DNA of 64,000 bases from Bedellia somnulentella (taxonomy: Eukaryota; Arthropoda; Insecta; Lepidoptera; Bedelliidae): NCBI GenBank assembly GCA_963576735.1, contig OY755198.1:4960001-5024000 (forward strand). Reading direction: 5' to 3'. Below the pieces are notes generated by a model that saw nothing but the letters and a program-made list of their open reading frames with translations, had not been told where the DNA came from and did not search any database. Positions 19,861 to 31,337 of the stretch are shown here, in pieces (the stretch's first letter is position 1; every line of letters begins with the position of its first letter). Both the position numbers and the translations under genes were made by a program.

Positions 19861-22800
19861 AAATTAACCTTCAATCTCAGAGGCAGTTGCCTTATATTCA
19901 AATTCATTCTCCACCATTAAAGCTGCTAATTGATACCGGTGCAAACCAATCATTTCTCAGTCCCAGCTCAGTTGAGCAATATTTTTCAAATATTCCATTA
20001 AATTATCAACCCTTTGAAGTCAGTAATGTGCATGCTGTAAGTCGTAGTGACTATTCCATTACTTTGCCAAATTTTCTTGAATTTCAGTTCCCAGGTGATT
20101 CAACCTTCTTTATATATAAATTTCATGACTATTTTGATGGACTTATTGGCTCCGATTTATTGGAAAAATTCGAAGAAACTATAGATTTTAAAGATAAATT
20201 ACTTAAGACTAAAAATAACACTACACCAATTCATTTTTATGAATCGCGCAACTCTATGATATCTTTATTTATATAATCTTTATGAGGAAATAATACCAGC
20301 CAACTCTTCAAAATTAGTGCGAATACCAGTATATCTTCAGGATTGTGATGTTTTCATAGAGGAACAACTCATTTCAAATTGCAACATCAGAGAATGTTTT
20401 ACTAAAGTCCGTATTAATAGAGCCATAGTAGAGGTATTTAATCCTAGTCATAACGATGTCATATTTTCATTAAATTGTTCATTAAACGCCTTACATATAA
20501 TTTAGAATGTTTTTCAAATAACTGCGAAACATCTCGAGCTAAAGAAGTTTTATCCCGTTTGCGCACTGATCATCTTAACGCCGAAGAAAAAATTAATTTA
20601 GAGTCACTATGCACCCGCTACGCCGATGTGTTTTATATTGAAGGCGAATCTCTTAGTTTTACTAACAAGATTAAACATAGAATTAAAACCACTGATGAAT
20701 TACCCGTCTATACTAGGAGTTATAGATATCCATTTATTCTTAGACAAGAAGTCCAGGATCAGATCTCTAAAATGTTGCAACAAGGTATTATCCGACCTTC
20801 GGACTCAGCTTGGAGTTCACCCATATGGGTAGTCCCAAAGAAGGCCGATGCATCCGGCAAGAAAAAGTGGCGACTTGTAGTCGATATCCGTAAATTAAAT
20901 GAAAAAACGATAGATGATAAGTACCCAATCCCTAATATCTCAGACGTGCTGGATAAATTGGGTAATTGTCAGTATTTCTCTACCCTCGACCTGGCGTCCG
21001 GATTTTACCAGGTAGAAATGGACCCCGCAGATATCCCGAAAACTGCTTTCAATGTAGAACATGGTCTTTTTGAATTTTTGAGAATGCCTATGGGTCTTAA
21101 AAATAGTCCTTCTACTTTTCAACGTGTGATGGACAATGTTCTCCGCGATCTTCAAAATACTATATGCCTAGTTTATCTCGACGATATAATAGTGTTTAGC
21201 ACGTCCCTACAGGAACATATGGTTAACCTCGAAAAGGTATTTCAAAAACTACGAGAATCTAACTTCAAAATCCAGATGGACAAGTCTGAATTTCTTAAAT
21301 TGGAAACGTCGTATCTTGGACATGTTATTAGTACAGACGGAATAAAACCTAACCCAGATAAATTTATAGCTATTAAAAATTACCCCTTACCCAAAACCCC
21401 TACCGAAATAAAACGTTTTTTAGGTCTACTTGGATTCTATCGTAAATTTATACCCAATTTCGCCCGCATAACAAAGCCCATGACTCAATGCTTAAAGAAA
21501 GGCTCTAAAATTAACTTAAATACTGAATATACCGATTGTTTTGAAAAGTGTAAAACACTTCTTACCAACGACCCCATACTCCAGTACCCAGACTTTTCAA
21601 AGGATTTTATCCTCACGACTGATGCATCTAATTTAGCTATAAGAGCTGTCCTCTCCCAGGGTACTATAGGTTCCGATAGACCCATAGCATATGCCTCCCG
21701 AACGTTAAACAGTAGTGAAATTAATTATAGCACTATAGAAAAAGAACTGTTGGCCATTGTCTGGGCAACAAAATATTTTAGGCCCTATCTTTTTGGTAGA
21801 AAATTTAAAATCATAACAGATCATAGACCTTTACAATGGGTGATGAACCTTGAAGAGCCCAATTCCCGACTGACTAGGTGGCGCCTAAAGTTAAGTGAAT
21901 ATGACTTTACAGTGTGTTATAAGCAAGGCAAAGCAAACACAAACGCAGATGCATTATCACGTATTGAAATATACAATGAAGAAACCAGCTCCATTATAGC
22001 CAACCCATCAGAACAACCACCTTCGATTGATGGTTCAACTACTGCCACAGCCCACACCAGCAAGGAAAACCCCATTCTTGAAATACCAATAACTGATGAT
22101 CCCCTTAATAAATTTTATAAGCAGATTCACTTCATTATTGTAGGAGACATCAAAGGGAAAACTACTGTTTCTAAGCCGTTTGATACTCATACTAAAACTG
22201 TAATACAACTACGTAAATCATTCTTAGAGGAAGACCTTGTAAATGCCGTTAAAGAATTTGTTAACCCTAAAGTAAAAACCGGAATTTTAATTGAACCTGC
22301 CTTAGAAATGTACTCAGTCATACCTTTATTGCAGAATAATTTTAAAAACTCAGCTTTCAATTTATTACTAACCAAAAAGGAAATAGAAAATGTAAAAGAT
22401 TACTTGAAACAGCAGGAAATAATTAAATTATATCACGAAGGTAAAACCAACCATCGTGGTATAAACGAATGTTTTCTTGCCCTATCACACAAATTTTATT
22501 GGCCTAAGATGAAAGATTCTATTACATAATATATCAATGAATGTATTATTTGTGGACAAAGTAAATACGACCGTAATCCCATAAAGCAAAAATTCAATAT
22601 AGTGCCTCCTCCTTCAAAACCGTTTCAGACTGTTCACCTTGACCTTTTAAGCATAGAAACGCAAAAGTATCTCACTATCGTTGATGCCTTCTCCAAATAC
22701 GCTCAAGCTTATTATTTGAAAGATGCGACAGCTGTGAGTGTGATTCAAGCATTGTTACAATTTTCAACTCATCATGGTTTACCGCTTACAGTAGTCACTG

Positions 22801-23478
22801 ATAGAGGTCCCGAATTTACAAATCAGTTATTTTTAGAATTTGTCAGATTACACAATAGAAATCACCATAAAATATTAGCTTATGCTCCTAACGAAAAACG
22901 GAATAGTCGAAAGATTTCATTCTACCATATTGGAACACTTAAGAGTTCTAAAACTAAAGTATAAAGGGGAAGCTGTAACAAATCTTATGGCATATGCGTT
23001 ATTAGGCTATAATAGTTCCATTCACAGTTTTACCAAATGTAGACCACTTGATATTATTACAGGCCACTTCGATCCTAGAGATCCCTTCGATATTAACCTT
23101 TCAGAACATTTAATGCAGCAATATATACAGGAACATAGGGAGAAAATGCTAAAAGTATACGACATTCTCAACGAAACTTCTCTTCATCGCCGTACTGAAA
23201 TTACCGAAAATATTAATAAAGATCGCGAACAGGAAACTAGCTATAATCCTGATCAACAAATATTCATTAAAAACCCCGTCGCTATTCGCCAAAAAGTTGC
23301 TCCCCGTTATATACACGATACAATATTAGCCGATTTACCCATACATGTCTATACAAAGAGAAAGAGGGGCCCAGTCGCGAAATCTCGATTAAAAAGAGCT
23401 CCCAAAAATGTTTTGTTGCAGGGCACTGATACTGATTCTGTTACTGAACCTGGTACAAGCAGAGGAGATAACATTTGA
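19861..23478 (+). pseudogene. pol: Errantivirus pol (protease, RT, RNase H, integrase), broken
   Basis: Protease: LLIDTGANQSFLSP at about 19921. RT in 20475-22529: WRLVVDIRKLNEKT, MPMGLKNSPSTFQ and VYLDDIIVFS. RNase H: ILTTDASNLAIRAVLSQ. Integrase finger: CIICGQSKYD. Integrase core: HLDLLSIETQKYLTIVDAFS, VVTDRGPEF and GIVERFHS with its Glu. Breaks: a stop near 20274, frame changes around 20280 and 20500, an in-frame TAA at about 22527, and a frameshift near 22890-22900. The last frame overlaps the env start by about 70 bp. Confidence 0.88.
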
Positions 23479-25143
23479 AAGCCTGCAAAATGGACCTGGC
23501 ATTTTACCATTCAGCTTGGGTCCTACCAAGCTAGTGTCCCACTATCATTCCTTTTTACAGGAAGTAGATTTAGATTCTATTAGGTTAAGTATTAGTTTAG
23601 TTAATGAACAGTAAGACAACTTTTTACCCCAATTAGATAATAAAGTAGTATCTCTGTATGCACCCCACATCCATTACTTAAGATTAAAATTAAATTACTT
23701 ATCAAGCCAATTAGAAACTTTTGAGCATAAACGCTCTAAGAGAGGTCTCATCAACGGTTTGGGCACAGTTATAAAAAGTATATCTGGTAATTTGGACTTT
23801 AATGATGCACTTCGTTATGATAACGCTTTTAAAACAATACAATTAAATGAGAATAAAATTATTTCTGAGATTAATCACCAAATAAGCATAAATAAAAAAT
23901 GGACCTCAGAAAACACCAATGTTCTAACTAGTTTAGTATCTAATTAGGGTTCAATCGAGAAAGCAATAAATTTAATAAATAATTCGACAGTCCAGCAGCA
24001 GTCAAACAGTTTATTATATGCTCATTTATATCAACTTCTCTTAATTTTAGGCGATAATATAGACAGTATCTCAAATGAGTTAGTTAATTTAGAAAACGTT
24101 TTAGCTTTTATTAGAACTAATAGTATGCACCATTCTATGTTTAATTCAAGCACCTTTAACTCTATGATAAATAGGTTAACCTTACTATATGGGAAAGATA
24201 GGATAGTTAATATAGATTTTAGAGAATATTTCGAGATAGTAAAGACAGGATACTATTTTAATTTACAGTCTTTAGTAATAGTACTAAAATTCCCGATTGT
24301 TTTCCCTTTAATCTTTGACCTCTTTAAACTTTCCCTCACTCCGAATTACCTTGGAAATATCCTAATTCCTCCATATCCTTATGTAGCAATTCACGACAAA
24401 GAGTTCATGTACATTGAGGCAGAATGCCCGAAGACCAGTTCTGGATTCCTTTGCGAAAAACCACTGAATCAACATCAGGAGCACCAAGACTGTATTCATA
24501 GTTACATAACAACGCAACATATTATCGATTCATGTATCTTCACATCTGTAATTCTAACGACAGAGGCCATGGAGCAGTTAGATGAAAAACACTATATCTT
24601 CAGCTTCCCGCAGCCAACCAAAGTTCACTCATACTGTTCACAAAACCAATATGTATCTTTAGAAGGCAGCTACTTGATAACCGTACCGAAGGGATGTCAT
24701 ATTCAAACTCCAGTTTTCAATATAACCAACAGTCAAGATAAAATAAAGGGCATGCCGTTGAAAATCATGAACTTACCAATTTTCAAACCTGAAAAATATA
24801 ACCAGTCTAATTCCACATTTACACTCAAGACGATCAGCTTAAAAAGTCTTCATTCAACCAACATGGAAGTTGCACTTCAACCAACATGGAAGTTGCACTT
24901 CAACCAACATTTCCACAATGGCATGAGCAGACGAACAGTATCTACCATACCACGATACCCATTTATTCAGTTATTGGAATAATATTAATTGCAAGTACGA
25001 TATACGCCACTATGAAACGTATTAAGAAGAAACATGTGAAGATATACCAACCAACCATATACTCCGAGATAACTGAGAAGAAAAGCACCACTCCAAATCA
25101 ACCACAACCCTCATCATTATTTTCAACCCAAGTCTTCAAATAA
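23408..25143 (+). pseudogene. env: Errantivirus envelope glycoprotein, broken
   Basis: Starts with a signal-like MFCCRALILILLLNLVQA. A furin-type site followed by the conserved fusion segment (KRSKRGLINGLGTVIKSISG) lies near 23740. The C-terminal membrane anchor is SVIGIILIASTIYA, followed by a Lys-rich tail. In-frame stops occur at about 23612 and 23945. A direct duplication of about 24 bp (CAACATGGAAGTTGCACTT at 24860 and 24884) shifts the frame before the anchor. The protein type is the insect errantivirus/baculovirus F-like Env, acting in membrane fusion. Confidence 0.85.
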
Positions 25144-25154
25144 ATGCTGATTTT

Positions 25155-25165
25155 AAGGAGGGAGG
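25155..25165 (+). other. Polypurine tract of errantivirus
   Basis: AAGGAGGGAGG immediately before the TGTAATG start of the 3' LTR. Confidence 0.85.
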
Positions 25166-25430
25166 TGTAATGTCGCAACCGAACCCGGGATATGCTGACT
25201 AGCGAGCCGACCTCAATTCATAGTTACACGCAAGTTCCATTTGTTCGATGCAGCGTCAGCGCAACGTGAGGCAACGTGACCGCTGCATGGCGACAGCGTC
25301 GAGCGTCGGCGCCGCGATCCCAGGGAAATCATATTTCACTTTTGTCATAACCATCGGGCATTAGACATTAACTTTAGTTATAATTAATTTGTAATCTTTA
25401 TTAATTAAATTAGTTTTAAATAAATTTGGT
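25166..25430 (+). repeat. 3' LTR of errantivirus
   Basis: Full-length copy of the LTR. It extends about 75 bp beyond the part shared with the 5' copy, through an AT-rich end before polB resumes. The exact end and the target duplication are not clear. Confidence 0.75.
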
Positions 25431-25435
25431 TTTTT

Positions 25436-26817
25436 TTGTATCTTGGGCTGCAGCCGTACGTAATTGGTGAATTGCCCGGAAACATAAATGTTATCGCAAA
25501 AACAAAAGAAAACTATGTTTCATTTACTAATTTTTTTCCAATTAATAAAAAAGAGTTTATGGCAGTGCGCTTTGTAGATTCCTTAAAGTTTTTAGGTACA
25601 AGCTTAGAAAAAGTTGCGGAAAATCTAACAGTTCAGGATTTTATTTATTTATCACGTTTTTACCCCAATAAACAGCAATTTGATTTGTTAAGACGTAAAG
25701 GAATTTATCCGTATGAGTACATGAGTAATTGGGATTGTTATAAAGAAAAAGCAATACCTCCTCGCGAATGTTTTTTATCAAAATCTGACTATGAACACGC
25801 TAAGCAGGTTTGGCGGACATTTAGTTTATCAAACCTCGGTGAATACACCGATTTATACTTAAAATCTGACGTGTTATTGTTAACAGACATTTTTGAAAGT
25901 TTCAGACGAACGTGCAAAAAAAATTATAGATTGGATCCGGCTTTTTATATTACAGCACCCAGCTTAAGTTGGGATGGTATGCTATTAAAAACAGGTGTCA
26001 AATTAGAACTAATCGAAGATTTGGAAATAATACGAATGATACAACGCGGTATTCGCGGCGGCGTTTGCTTATGTTCTACTTGCTATGCTTGTGCGAATAA
26101 TAAGTATCTGTCTAACCACAACGTCACAAGTCCAGATAATTATTTACTCTATATAGACTGTAATAATTTATATGGTTATGCTATGTGTAGTTATCTACCC
26201 CACTCTAACTTTGAATTGATTGAAAACCCTCGGTTCCAAGTGTCAGATATTCTGTGTTTAAAAGACGATTCTGAAGTGGGTTACATTTTTGAGGTCGATT
26301 TAGAATACCCAGAAACTTTGCATAATTTACATAATGATTTGCCATTCTGCCCCCAAAAATTTGCACCGCCCGGATCAAAAACCTGTAAATTAATACCGAA
26401 CTTATATGACAAGTATAACTACACCATACATTATATTCATCTTAAAACGTGCTTAAAACATGGGTTGAAACTGAAAAAAAGCTATAAAATTCAATCAAGG
26501 TCCTTATTTGAAACAGTATATAGATTTGAACACTGAATTACGGCAAAAAGCTAAGTCACAATTTGAACAAGACTTTTTTAAGTTATTAAATAATAGTATT
26601 TTCGAAAAAACGTTAGAGGACACCGAAAAAAGACTAAATGTAAAGTTAGTAAACCAGTGGGCTGAAATTGGGAATAAAACTAAAAAACGGTTTTGCGCTG
26701 AACAACTTATAGCCAGACCCAATTTTCATAGCTCATCTATATTCACAGAAAACTTTGTGGCAATTCAATTAAGACCTGAAAAAATTACCCTCGATAAACC
26801 AATTTATATTGGCTTTT
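25436..26817 (+). pseudogene. polB: Polinton DNA polymerase B, central part
   Basis: Resumes the polymerase after the errantivirus. Seen in order: YVSFTNFFPINKK..., FVDSLKFLGTSLEKV (exonuclease region), YTDLYLKSDVLLLTDIFE, YITAPSLSWDGMLL, and palm motif A (LLYIDCNNLYGYAM). The frame shifts near 26500; the second frame (26508 on) has FFKLLNNSIFEKTLED, the motif B region. SINE B is inserted at 26818 and the rest, including the YxDTD motif C, is absent. It cannot encode an active polymerase. Confidence 0.9.
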
Positions 26818-27050
26818 ACATACATACATACATACATATACTCACGGCTATATTTCCCTAGAAGGGGTAGCCAGAGCTAAGGAATTATAAATTCCTCAGC
26901 CACTTTTGGAAGTTGAGTGGGGAAAAGATGGTAGAATAAAGGTTGTTGGTGATGGGTCTCCAACCGCATCGCCCAAAAATCCCTTAAAAAGCCCCAACAC
27001 CGTTAGTCGCCTCTTACGTACACCCACCGGAAGAAATGGGGTAGTGCAAT
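26818..27050 (-). repeat. Retroposon family B copy 2
   Basis: Reverse orientation: the (CATA)n tail is at 26818-26838 and the body ends ...GGGGTAGTGC near 27047. It ends the polB reading frame. Confidence 0.75.
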
Positions 27051-27081
27051 ATAATACTAATTTTTTATTTACGCCTTCATT

Positions 27082-27615
27082 TCACATTAGATATAACTTA
27101 AAGTAGGTAATTAAAAAACAAAAAAAATATTTAAACTCTGCGTTATCTATACACCATTTTTTTACACACAAAACAGTCCTTAATGCACAATTATTATTTT
27201 TATGATCTAAACAACTAAAATCATTCTTATTATATTTTTTAAACAGCTCTGGCAAATTCGGACACCCTTTTTCTTTCACATTTAATATAACTGTAATGTT
27301 TTCACAAAATTCTTTGATCCATTTAGTTTTTTCTAAACCTTTCACTAGCACCTGTTTATTTTTTAAATATGTTTTGATGATTTTCTGGAACTGTAGATAA
27401 TCTATATGCCCATCAGACCATCGATATCCAAAGTTACGCTCGATCCAGTTTACATGTTTCTTTTCATAATCAGTTAAATATCTATACGGATACGGAGGTT
27501 TTATAAGAAATACTTGAGTGTTTTCAGCAGTAGCTAATGCAAGTTCTTTAATTATAAAGTTGTTTCTTTAATTTTTAAATCCCTGCACATCTATAATTAA
27601 AGTATTCGAATTCAT
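27082..27615 (-). pseudogene. Conserved Polinton-associated protein, one in-frame stop
   Basis: ATG at 27615 overlaps the MCP stop as ATGA. The frame reads MNSNTLIIDVQGFKN, a TAA at 27568-27570, then continues open in the same frame through FIIKELALATAENTQVFLIK, RNFGYRWSDGHIDYLQFQ and CALRTVLCVKKW to 27082. I recognise the general type as a recurrent protein of insect Polintons with an unknown role; the VIDVQGFK start might suggest a nuclease-like fold, but that is a guess. The last ~20 hydrophobic residues may be read-through into flank. Confidence 0.6.
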
Positions 27616-28826
27616 GATATTTTTCTAACAATATTACTTAATGGTTTATATTCTATTAAACACTCATTAAGTATAAGACAATACGCAGAGGTTTGGTCAG
27701 GTATTTCTGTTTCACTTTCGAATTCTAGTCGTACATTAACAACTGGCCCAGATTTGAGGTTATCGCTCTGTCTTGAACAGTCAATCACAAATAGAGGTGC
27801 ATACTCTTTGAATTCTTTCACACTAAGCAAAGGTTCAGTTCGTCGTCCGTAATAAGACTGTTGAAATCTTACGTATTGCTCGTATAATATAGCTATATTA
27901 TTATTACTGAAAATCACATTCATGCTATCGTATGGAAAGTAAGAAGAATTCAGGTAAACTTTGATATCGCGCAAGTTACAATGGTCAAATTGTGACATGT
28001 CTTTAGATGCATTATTCTTTCGATTGGTTTGTAATCCTACAATAACATATCTAGGTTTTTCAATCTGAGATGATGTTTTAATTGACCATGCGTGCTTTGT
28101 AGTTCTAGGCAGCAAAGGATATTCGTACAAATCCCAATTCCTGAAAGCTACTTGAATGGCTCTGTCTTTTTCTAACAAGCGAAGCAGATTTATCTTTTCT
28201 ACGTCGGAAACTTTAACATGCGGAACACGCCATACAATTTTATGAATTACTACGTCTTCCACAATTTCACCTGTACTTAATTGTAAAGCATTAAGGTTTG
28301 TATTACTACGGAGCAGAACAAGTTCATGTTTACAATTGATTACGACTTTCTTGTAGTCTTCTGCAAATCCTAATATGTTAATAAGAGGTATAGATGCAGA
28401 AAACTTCCCTGAGTGTATATTTTTAGTACCGTTAATATCCCAACCCCAAACCTTAGACATTTTGGATTCGCTCTCGTTCATAGATAACAATGATTTCATA
28501 GTAGTACTTATACCTGCATTTTTTATTTTATCAATTTCAACTCCATTCAATTCATATCGTATATCTTGAAAAAAGAAGAGCAATGGATTATTTGTAAAAT
28601 TAACACTAGAAGCCTTCTCCTTTGTTTCTTTCTTAAACACGTTGACAGCGCCTTCCAAATACAACGTGCTGGCTGATGGCAGTACGTACAAATCTTGTTG
28701 GTTAATTGGTATACGAATTTCATCGTTCCTATTGAAACTAGTCACGTAAGGTTTATATGAATGAATTTCAATTCCATCAATACTGTTATCATACACAGGT
28801 GCACTAGAAATATCTAATATACTCAT
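27612..28826 (-). CDS. mcp: Polinton major capsid protein (double jelly-roll)
   Basis: Intact 404-residue protein. The N-terminal part (SAPVYDNSIDGIEIHSYKP, then IPINQQDLYVLPSASTLYLE) matches the start of Polinton/adintovirus hexon-type capsids: an extended beta-rich protein with a 'boundary position then strand' pattern, and no signal peptide. It lies directly downstream of the penton and small basic ORF, as expected in this gene order, and its stop overlaps the next start as ATGA. Family assignment rests on sequence character and context, not on a structural comparison. It should form the icosahedral shell. Confidence 0.8.
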   Translation of the reverse strand: MSILDISSAPVYDNSIDGIEIHSYKPYVTSFNRNDEIRIPINQQDLYVLPSASTLYLEGAVNVFKKETKEKASSVNFTNNPLLFFFQDIRYELNGVEIDKIKNAGISTTMKSLLSMNESESKMSKVWGWDINGTKNIHSGKFSASIPLINILGFAEDYKKVVINCKHELVLLRSNTNLNALQLSTGEIVEDVVIHKIVWRVPHVKVSDVEKINLLRLLEKDRAIQVAFRNWDLYEYPLLPRTTKHAWSIKTSSQIEKPRYVIVGLQTNRKNNASKDMSQFDHCNLRDIKVYLNSSYFPYDSMNVIFSNNNIAILYEQYVRFQQSYYGRRTEPLLSVKEFKEYAPLFVIDCSRQSDNLKSGPVVNVRLEFESETEIPDQTSAYCLILNECLIEYKPLSNIVRKIS

Positions 28827-28839
28827 TTTAATAATCCAA

Positions 28840-28950
28840 TTAATCTGAGATATTCCTTATTTTTTGATGATATCTTCTTTTCTTGGGAGTGATTGATTTG
28901 TGACTAATGTTTTTAGGTTGTGGTGGTGAGGTTTTATTAAAATCAATCAT
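28840..28950 (-). CDS. Small basic ORF between penton and MCP
   Basis: 36 codons. Its ATG (28950) overlaps the penton stop (ATGA), and its stop is 13 bp before the MCP start. It encodes MIDFNKTSPPQPKN, then a basic TPKKRRYHQK segment that looks like a nuclear localisation or nucleic-acid-binding tail. The tight spacing on both sides supports a real gene. Function unknown. Confidence 0.5.
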   Translation of the reverse strand: MIDFNKTSPPQPKNISHKSITPKKRRYHQKIRNISD

Positions 28951-29618
28951 TTTCTCTTCAAATGTAAATACAATTGCACTTCTTCGCCACGTAAGTTTAT
29001 TAAGTTATTATTTATGTCCAGTATCCTTATATTTATACTACTTATATCGTTTTGATTAACAGGAAAATAAATAACGTTCTTTGGAATTTCTATTATTCTG
29101 TAACCTGGTGGAACGTTAGGTGCAAACTCATGAATAATGTGACTGCTTTTACCGTTTATATACGATCCACTTACTACATCACATTCTATCCGCACCACAG
29201 TTGTTGAAAGAATGTTGACTGGATGCTGTGACTCATGTAATTTATTAGCTTCAAGAGTATGTTCACCAAAACCTAGTAAGTTCCCAAGTCCATTTTCTTT
29301 CTCAAAATGAATATCTTTTGAGCTAATTAAATAGGTTTTTAAAGTATTATTATTGCAATATAGATTAAAAGTGTTATCATTTATTTTTACTCTAAGATAA
29401 TCTTTTATATCTTGCAATTCATATGCTCCTTCTGGTATTTCAATAACATCTTTGTCACCATGGTAGAATTTATTGTTTCGATTATCAATGTTTGGAATTG
29501 AATTAAAAGTGGACATGTATAATAGAGCACACTCATATTCACCCTCTAATTGCAACGGTGGCGAATAGCTTGTAGTTAAAAGTGACTCATTACCGGTAAT
29601 TGATAGGGTGAACGACAT
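28947..29618 (-). CDS. Polinton minor capsid (penton) protein
   Basis: Intact 223-residue protein. It starts MSFTLSITGNESLLTTSY and ends with strands typical of the single jelly-roll penton: PPGYRIIEIPKNVIYFPVN, then NIRILDINNNLINLRGEEVQ. It should occupy capsid vertices. Its start lies inside the C-terminal coding part of the protease gene (29576-29618), a virus-like compaction. Confidence 0.8.
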   Translation of the reverse strand: MSFTLSITGNESLLTTSYSPPLQLEGEYECALLYMSTFNSIPNIDNRNNKFYHGDKDVIEIPEGAYELQDIKDYLRVKINDNTFNLYCNNNTLKTYLISSKDIHFEKENGLGNLLGFGEHTLEANKLHESQHPVNILSTTVVRIECDVVSGSYINGKSSHIIHEFAPNVPPGYRIIEIPKNVIYFPVNQNDISSINIRILDINNNLINLRGEEVQLYLHLKRK

Positions 29619-30072
29619 TTTCTGAATGATGAAAATAAAAGATTACAATATGATTTTATACGTTTATTCCAGAAATCTTGTAAGTATTTTAAGCACAAAT
29701 GTCCACAGTTTCCAGTATCAAATGATTGATATTTGGTGTAATTATAATACAGATCAGGAAAATTAAGATATTTTAAAATTTCAGCTGGCGGTTTCAAATC
29801 CCCGAAGCTATCGAAGTATTCGCAATATTCTTTTAGTTTGATATAGGCTACCCAGTGTGTCCCTTCGTTAGCAGAATCATCCAAATTGACTACACCACAT
29901 TCTATACTCCTTGGTCTGCTGGGCAGTGCGTCTTTCATATAAACTCCTCGAAAATATGGTATTACTTGTGCGTGTTCTAAAATATCCACATTTGTAAGAG
30001 CACGCTTAGGCAGCCTCTTAACTAGTTTTTTGATGACTTGATGAATAAACCATTCCCTTTCTTGTAAGGTTT
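29576..30072 (-). CDS. Adenain-like maturation cysteine protease
   Basis: Catalytic region visible: His in GTHWVAY, Asp in YFDSFG, Cys in GNCGHLCLKYL, the layout of adenovirus-type maturation proteases found in Polintons. The frame is open upstream to about 30072 (KLVKRLPKRALTNVDI is part of it), but no ATG occurs before 29989, where the codon is GTG. The start may therefore be lost, non-AUG, or reached from the upstream core gene, which it overlaps. The C-terminus past CGHLCLKYL is shifted relative to expectation and overlaps penton. Confidence 0.8.
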
Positions 30073-30747
30073 AATATATAGACCTTTTCCCAACGAAATT
30101 GATTCAATTTTGTGTTTGTGACGTCTAGATTCTTGTAAGTTGTGTTGTGCTGTTTTGTATTCGTTATAAGTTTTTACTATTCCAGCAACACCTCCAGCTA
30201 GACTTCCTAGTGCTGAAAGCCCAGCAAAAATTGGTACAAGAGGTAGAATCCCTCCAGTTTTTGGTATAGGAATGATTCGTGGTACCTTAACGTTTTTTTG
30301 TTGCCTATCAACTTTTTGGCAACTGAGTAAGCAAATTCAATAGCACTTTTGTTATTATTCAGTTTTTGTTTCTTAAGGTGACTTTTAATTTTTGAAACTA
30401 GTGATCTAAAAGGTTTCACACCAGCACCGGATTTTAATTTCGTCTTCATGACTTTACTAACTAGCCATGATGCACTTTTTTCACCTCTCTGCGTATCTTT
30501 AGCTTGAAGCCTTTTTTTCGCCATGTTTAACAATTGCAAATCAGCTTTGTCTATTTTCTAAATTTTTATATTTTGTATATGCAATATCGTGGTGCATACA
30601 AGCATCGTCTAGTTGGTTCACACCTTTGTCTCCTCGTGCTAATCGTTTTTCTAGCTTTGTTCCAGGTCCACAATAGTTATATCCTGGTAAAAGTAACTCA
30701 AACGGTAAGTTGTTTATTAAACTGTTAACTAGTCCTCCACCTTGCAT
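30022..30747 (-). pseudogene. PLA2 domain/core protein gene, split by two frameshifts
   Basis: Three adjoining frames look like one gene. First (30541-30747): a parvovirus-type phospholipase A2 domain with Ca-loop YNYCGPGTKL and catalytic HD in ACMHHDIAYTKY. Second (from about 30550 to 30300): basic segment KKRLQAKDTQRGEKSASWLV. Third (30300-30022): a hydrophobic Gly/Ala-rich stretch (FAGLSALGSLAGGVAGIV) and a basic end (GKGLYIKPYKKGNGLF). Breaks lie near 30541-30550 and in the T7 run at 30293-30299. PLA2 would breach endosomal membranes during entry; the basic part is probably a DNA-binding core component. It is inactive as it stands. Confidence 0.8.
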
Positions 30748-30774
30748 TAACTAATATCGTACTAAGACCAAATT

Positions 30775-31337
30775 CTAAATTATTGCTTTTTTATCGATCC
30801 AACTATTTTCATTCAATCCTAACCATTTAACGAATAACTTATTTCCTTTTCTCTTAATGACTTTTTCTATTAGGTAAACATCATGATATTTGGTTTTTTG
30901 AAGTTCTTGCTCGTAAAAGCAGCCTAATATTGGTTGTTGTTTAAGATCTTCAATGGCGTACGTGACAGGAATAGTGTTATTCTTCTTTTTTATAGTAAAT
31001 ATTTCAGTGGACCAGTTGGGAGTATACCCTTTGTGAAATAAACATTTGTACTTGCTTATTCTAACGTGGTCACCGATTTTAAACTTAGGCTTCTTGTTAT
31101 TTCTTGCTTTTGCTTGATGTTTATGAATGTTAATCATTACGATATTTTCGTTCTCTTTGTTGACATTTGCAGGTTTTTCTTGTATAACACGATGTTTTGT
31201 GTAATTGTAAGCTTTAAAAACATTTTCCAATGAATTACCTACCCATTTATACCTGCCTTGGAGATAAAAAGACTTAAACAATTTTGTTTTTAATGTTCGG
31301 ATTAATCTCTCGACTATGGAAGCTTTCTTTACTGAAT
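30775..31337 (-). pseudogene. int: Polinton integrase, C-terminal part with chromodomain
   Basis: Contains the catalytic Glu region (KKASIVERLIRTLKTKLF), an SH3-like stretch (KFKIGDHVRISKYK) and a C-terminal chromodomain (YLIEKVIKRKGNKLFVKWLG, then NSWIDKK). A chromodomain-tailed retroviral-type integrase is a Polinton hallmark and may guide integration to marked chromatin. The upstream end joins an insertion at about 31337; the catalytic core is at 32098-32317. Confidence 0.88.

Larger units (their letters stand above)
18198..25430 (+). mobile_element. Errantivirus-like endogenous retrovirus (gag-pol-env), inserted in polB
   Basis: LTRs starting TGTAATGTCGC at 18198 and 25166 enclose gag, pol and env. 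The 3' LTR follows a strong polypurine tract (AAGGAGGGAGG at 25155-25165). The left LTR matches the right for only about 188 bp and lacks the last ~75 bp. All three genes carry stops or frameshifts, so it is inactive. The domain order and the Env type (RSKRGLINGLG cleavage site) place it with gypsy-type errantiviruses. Confidence 0.88.
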
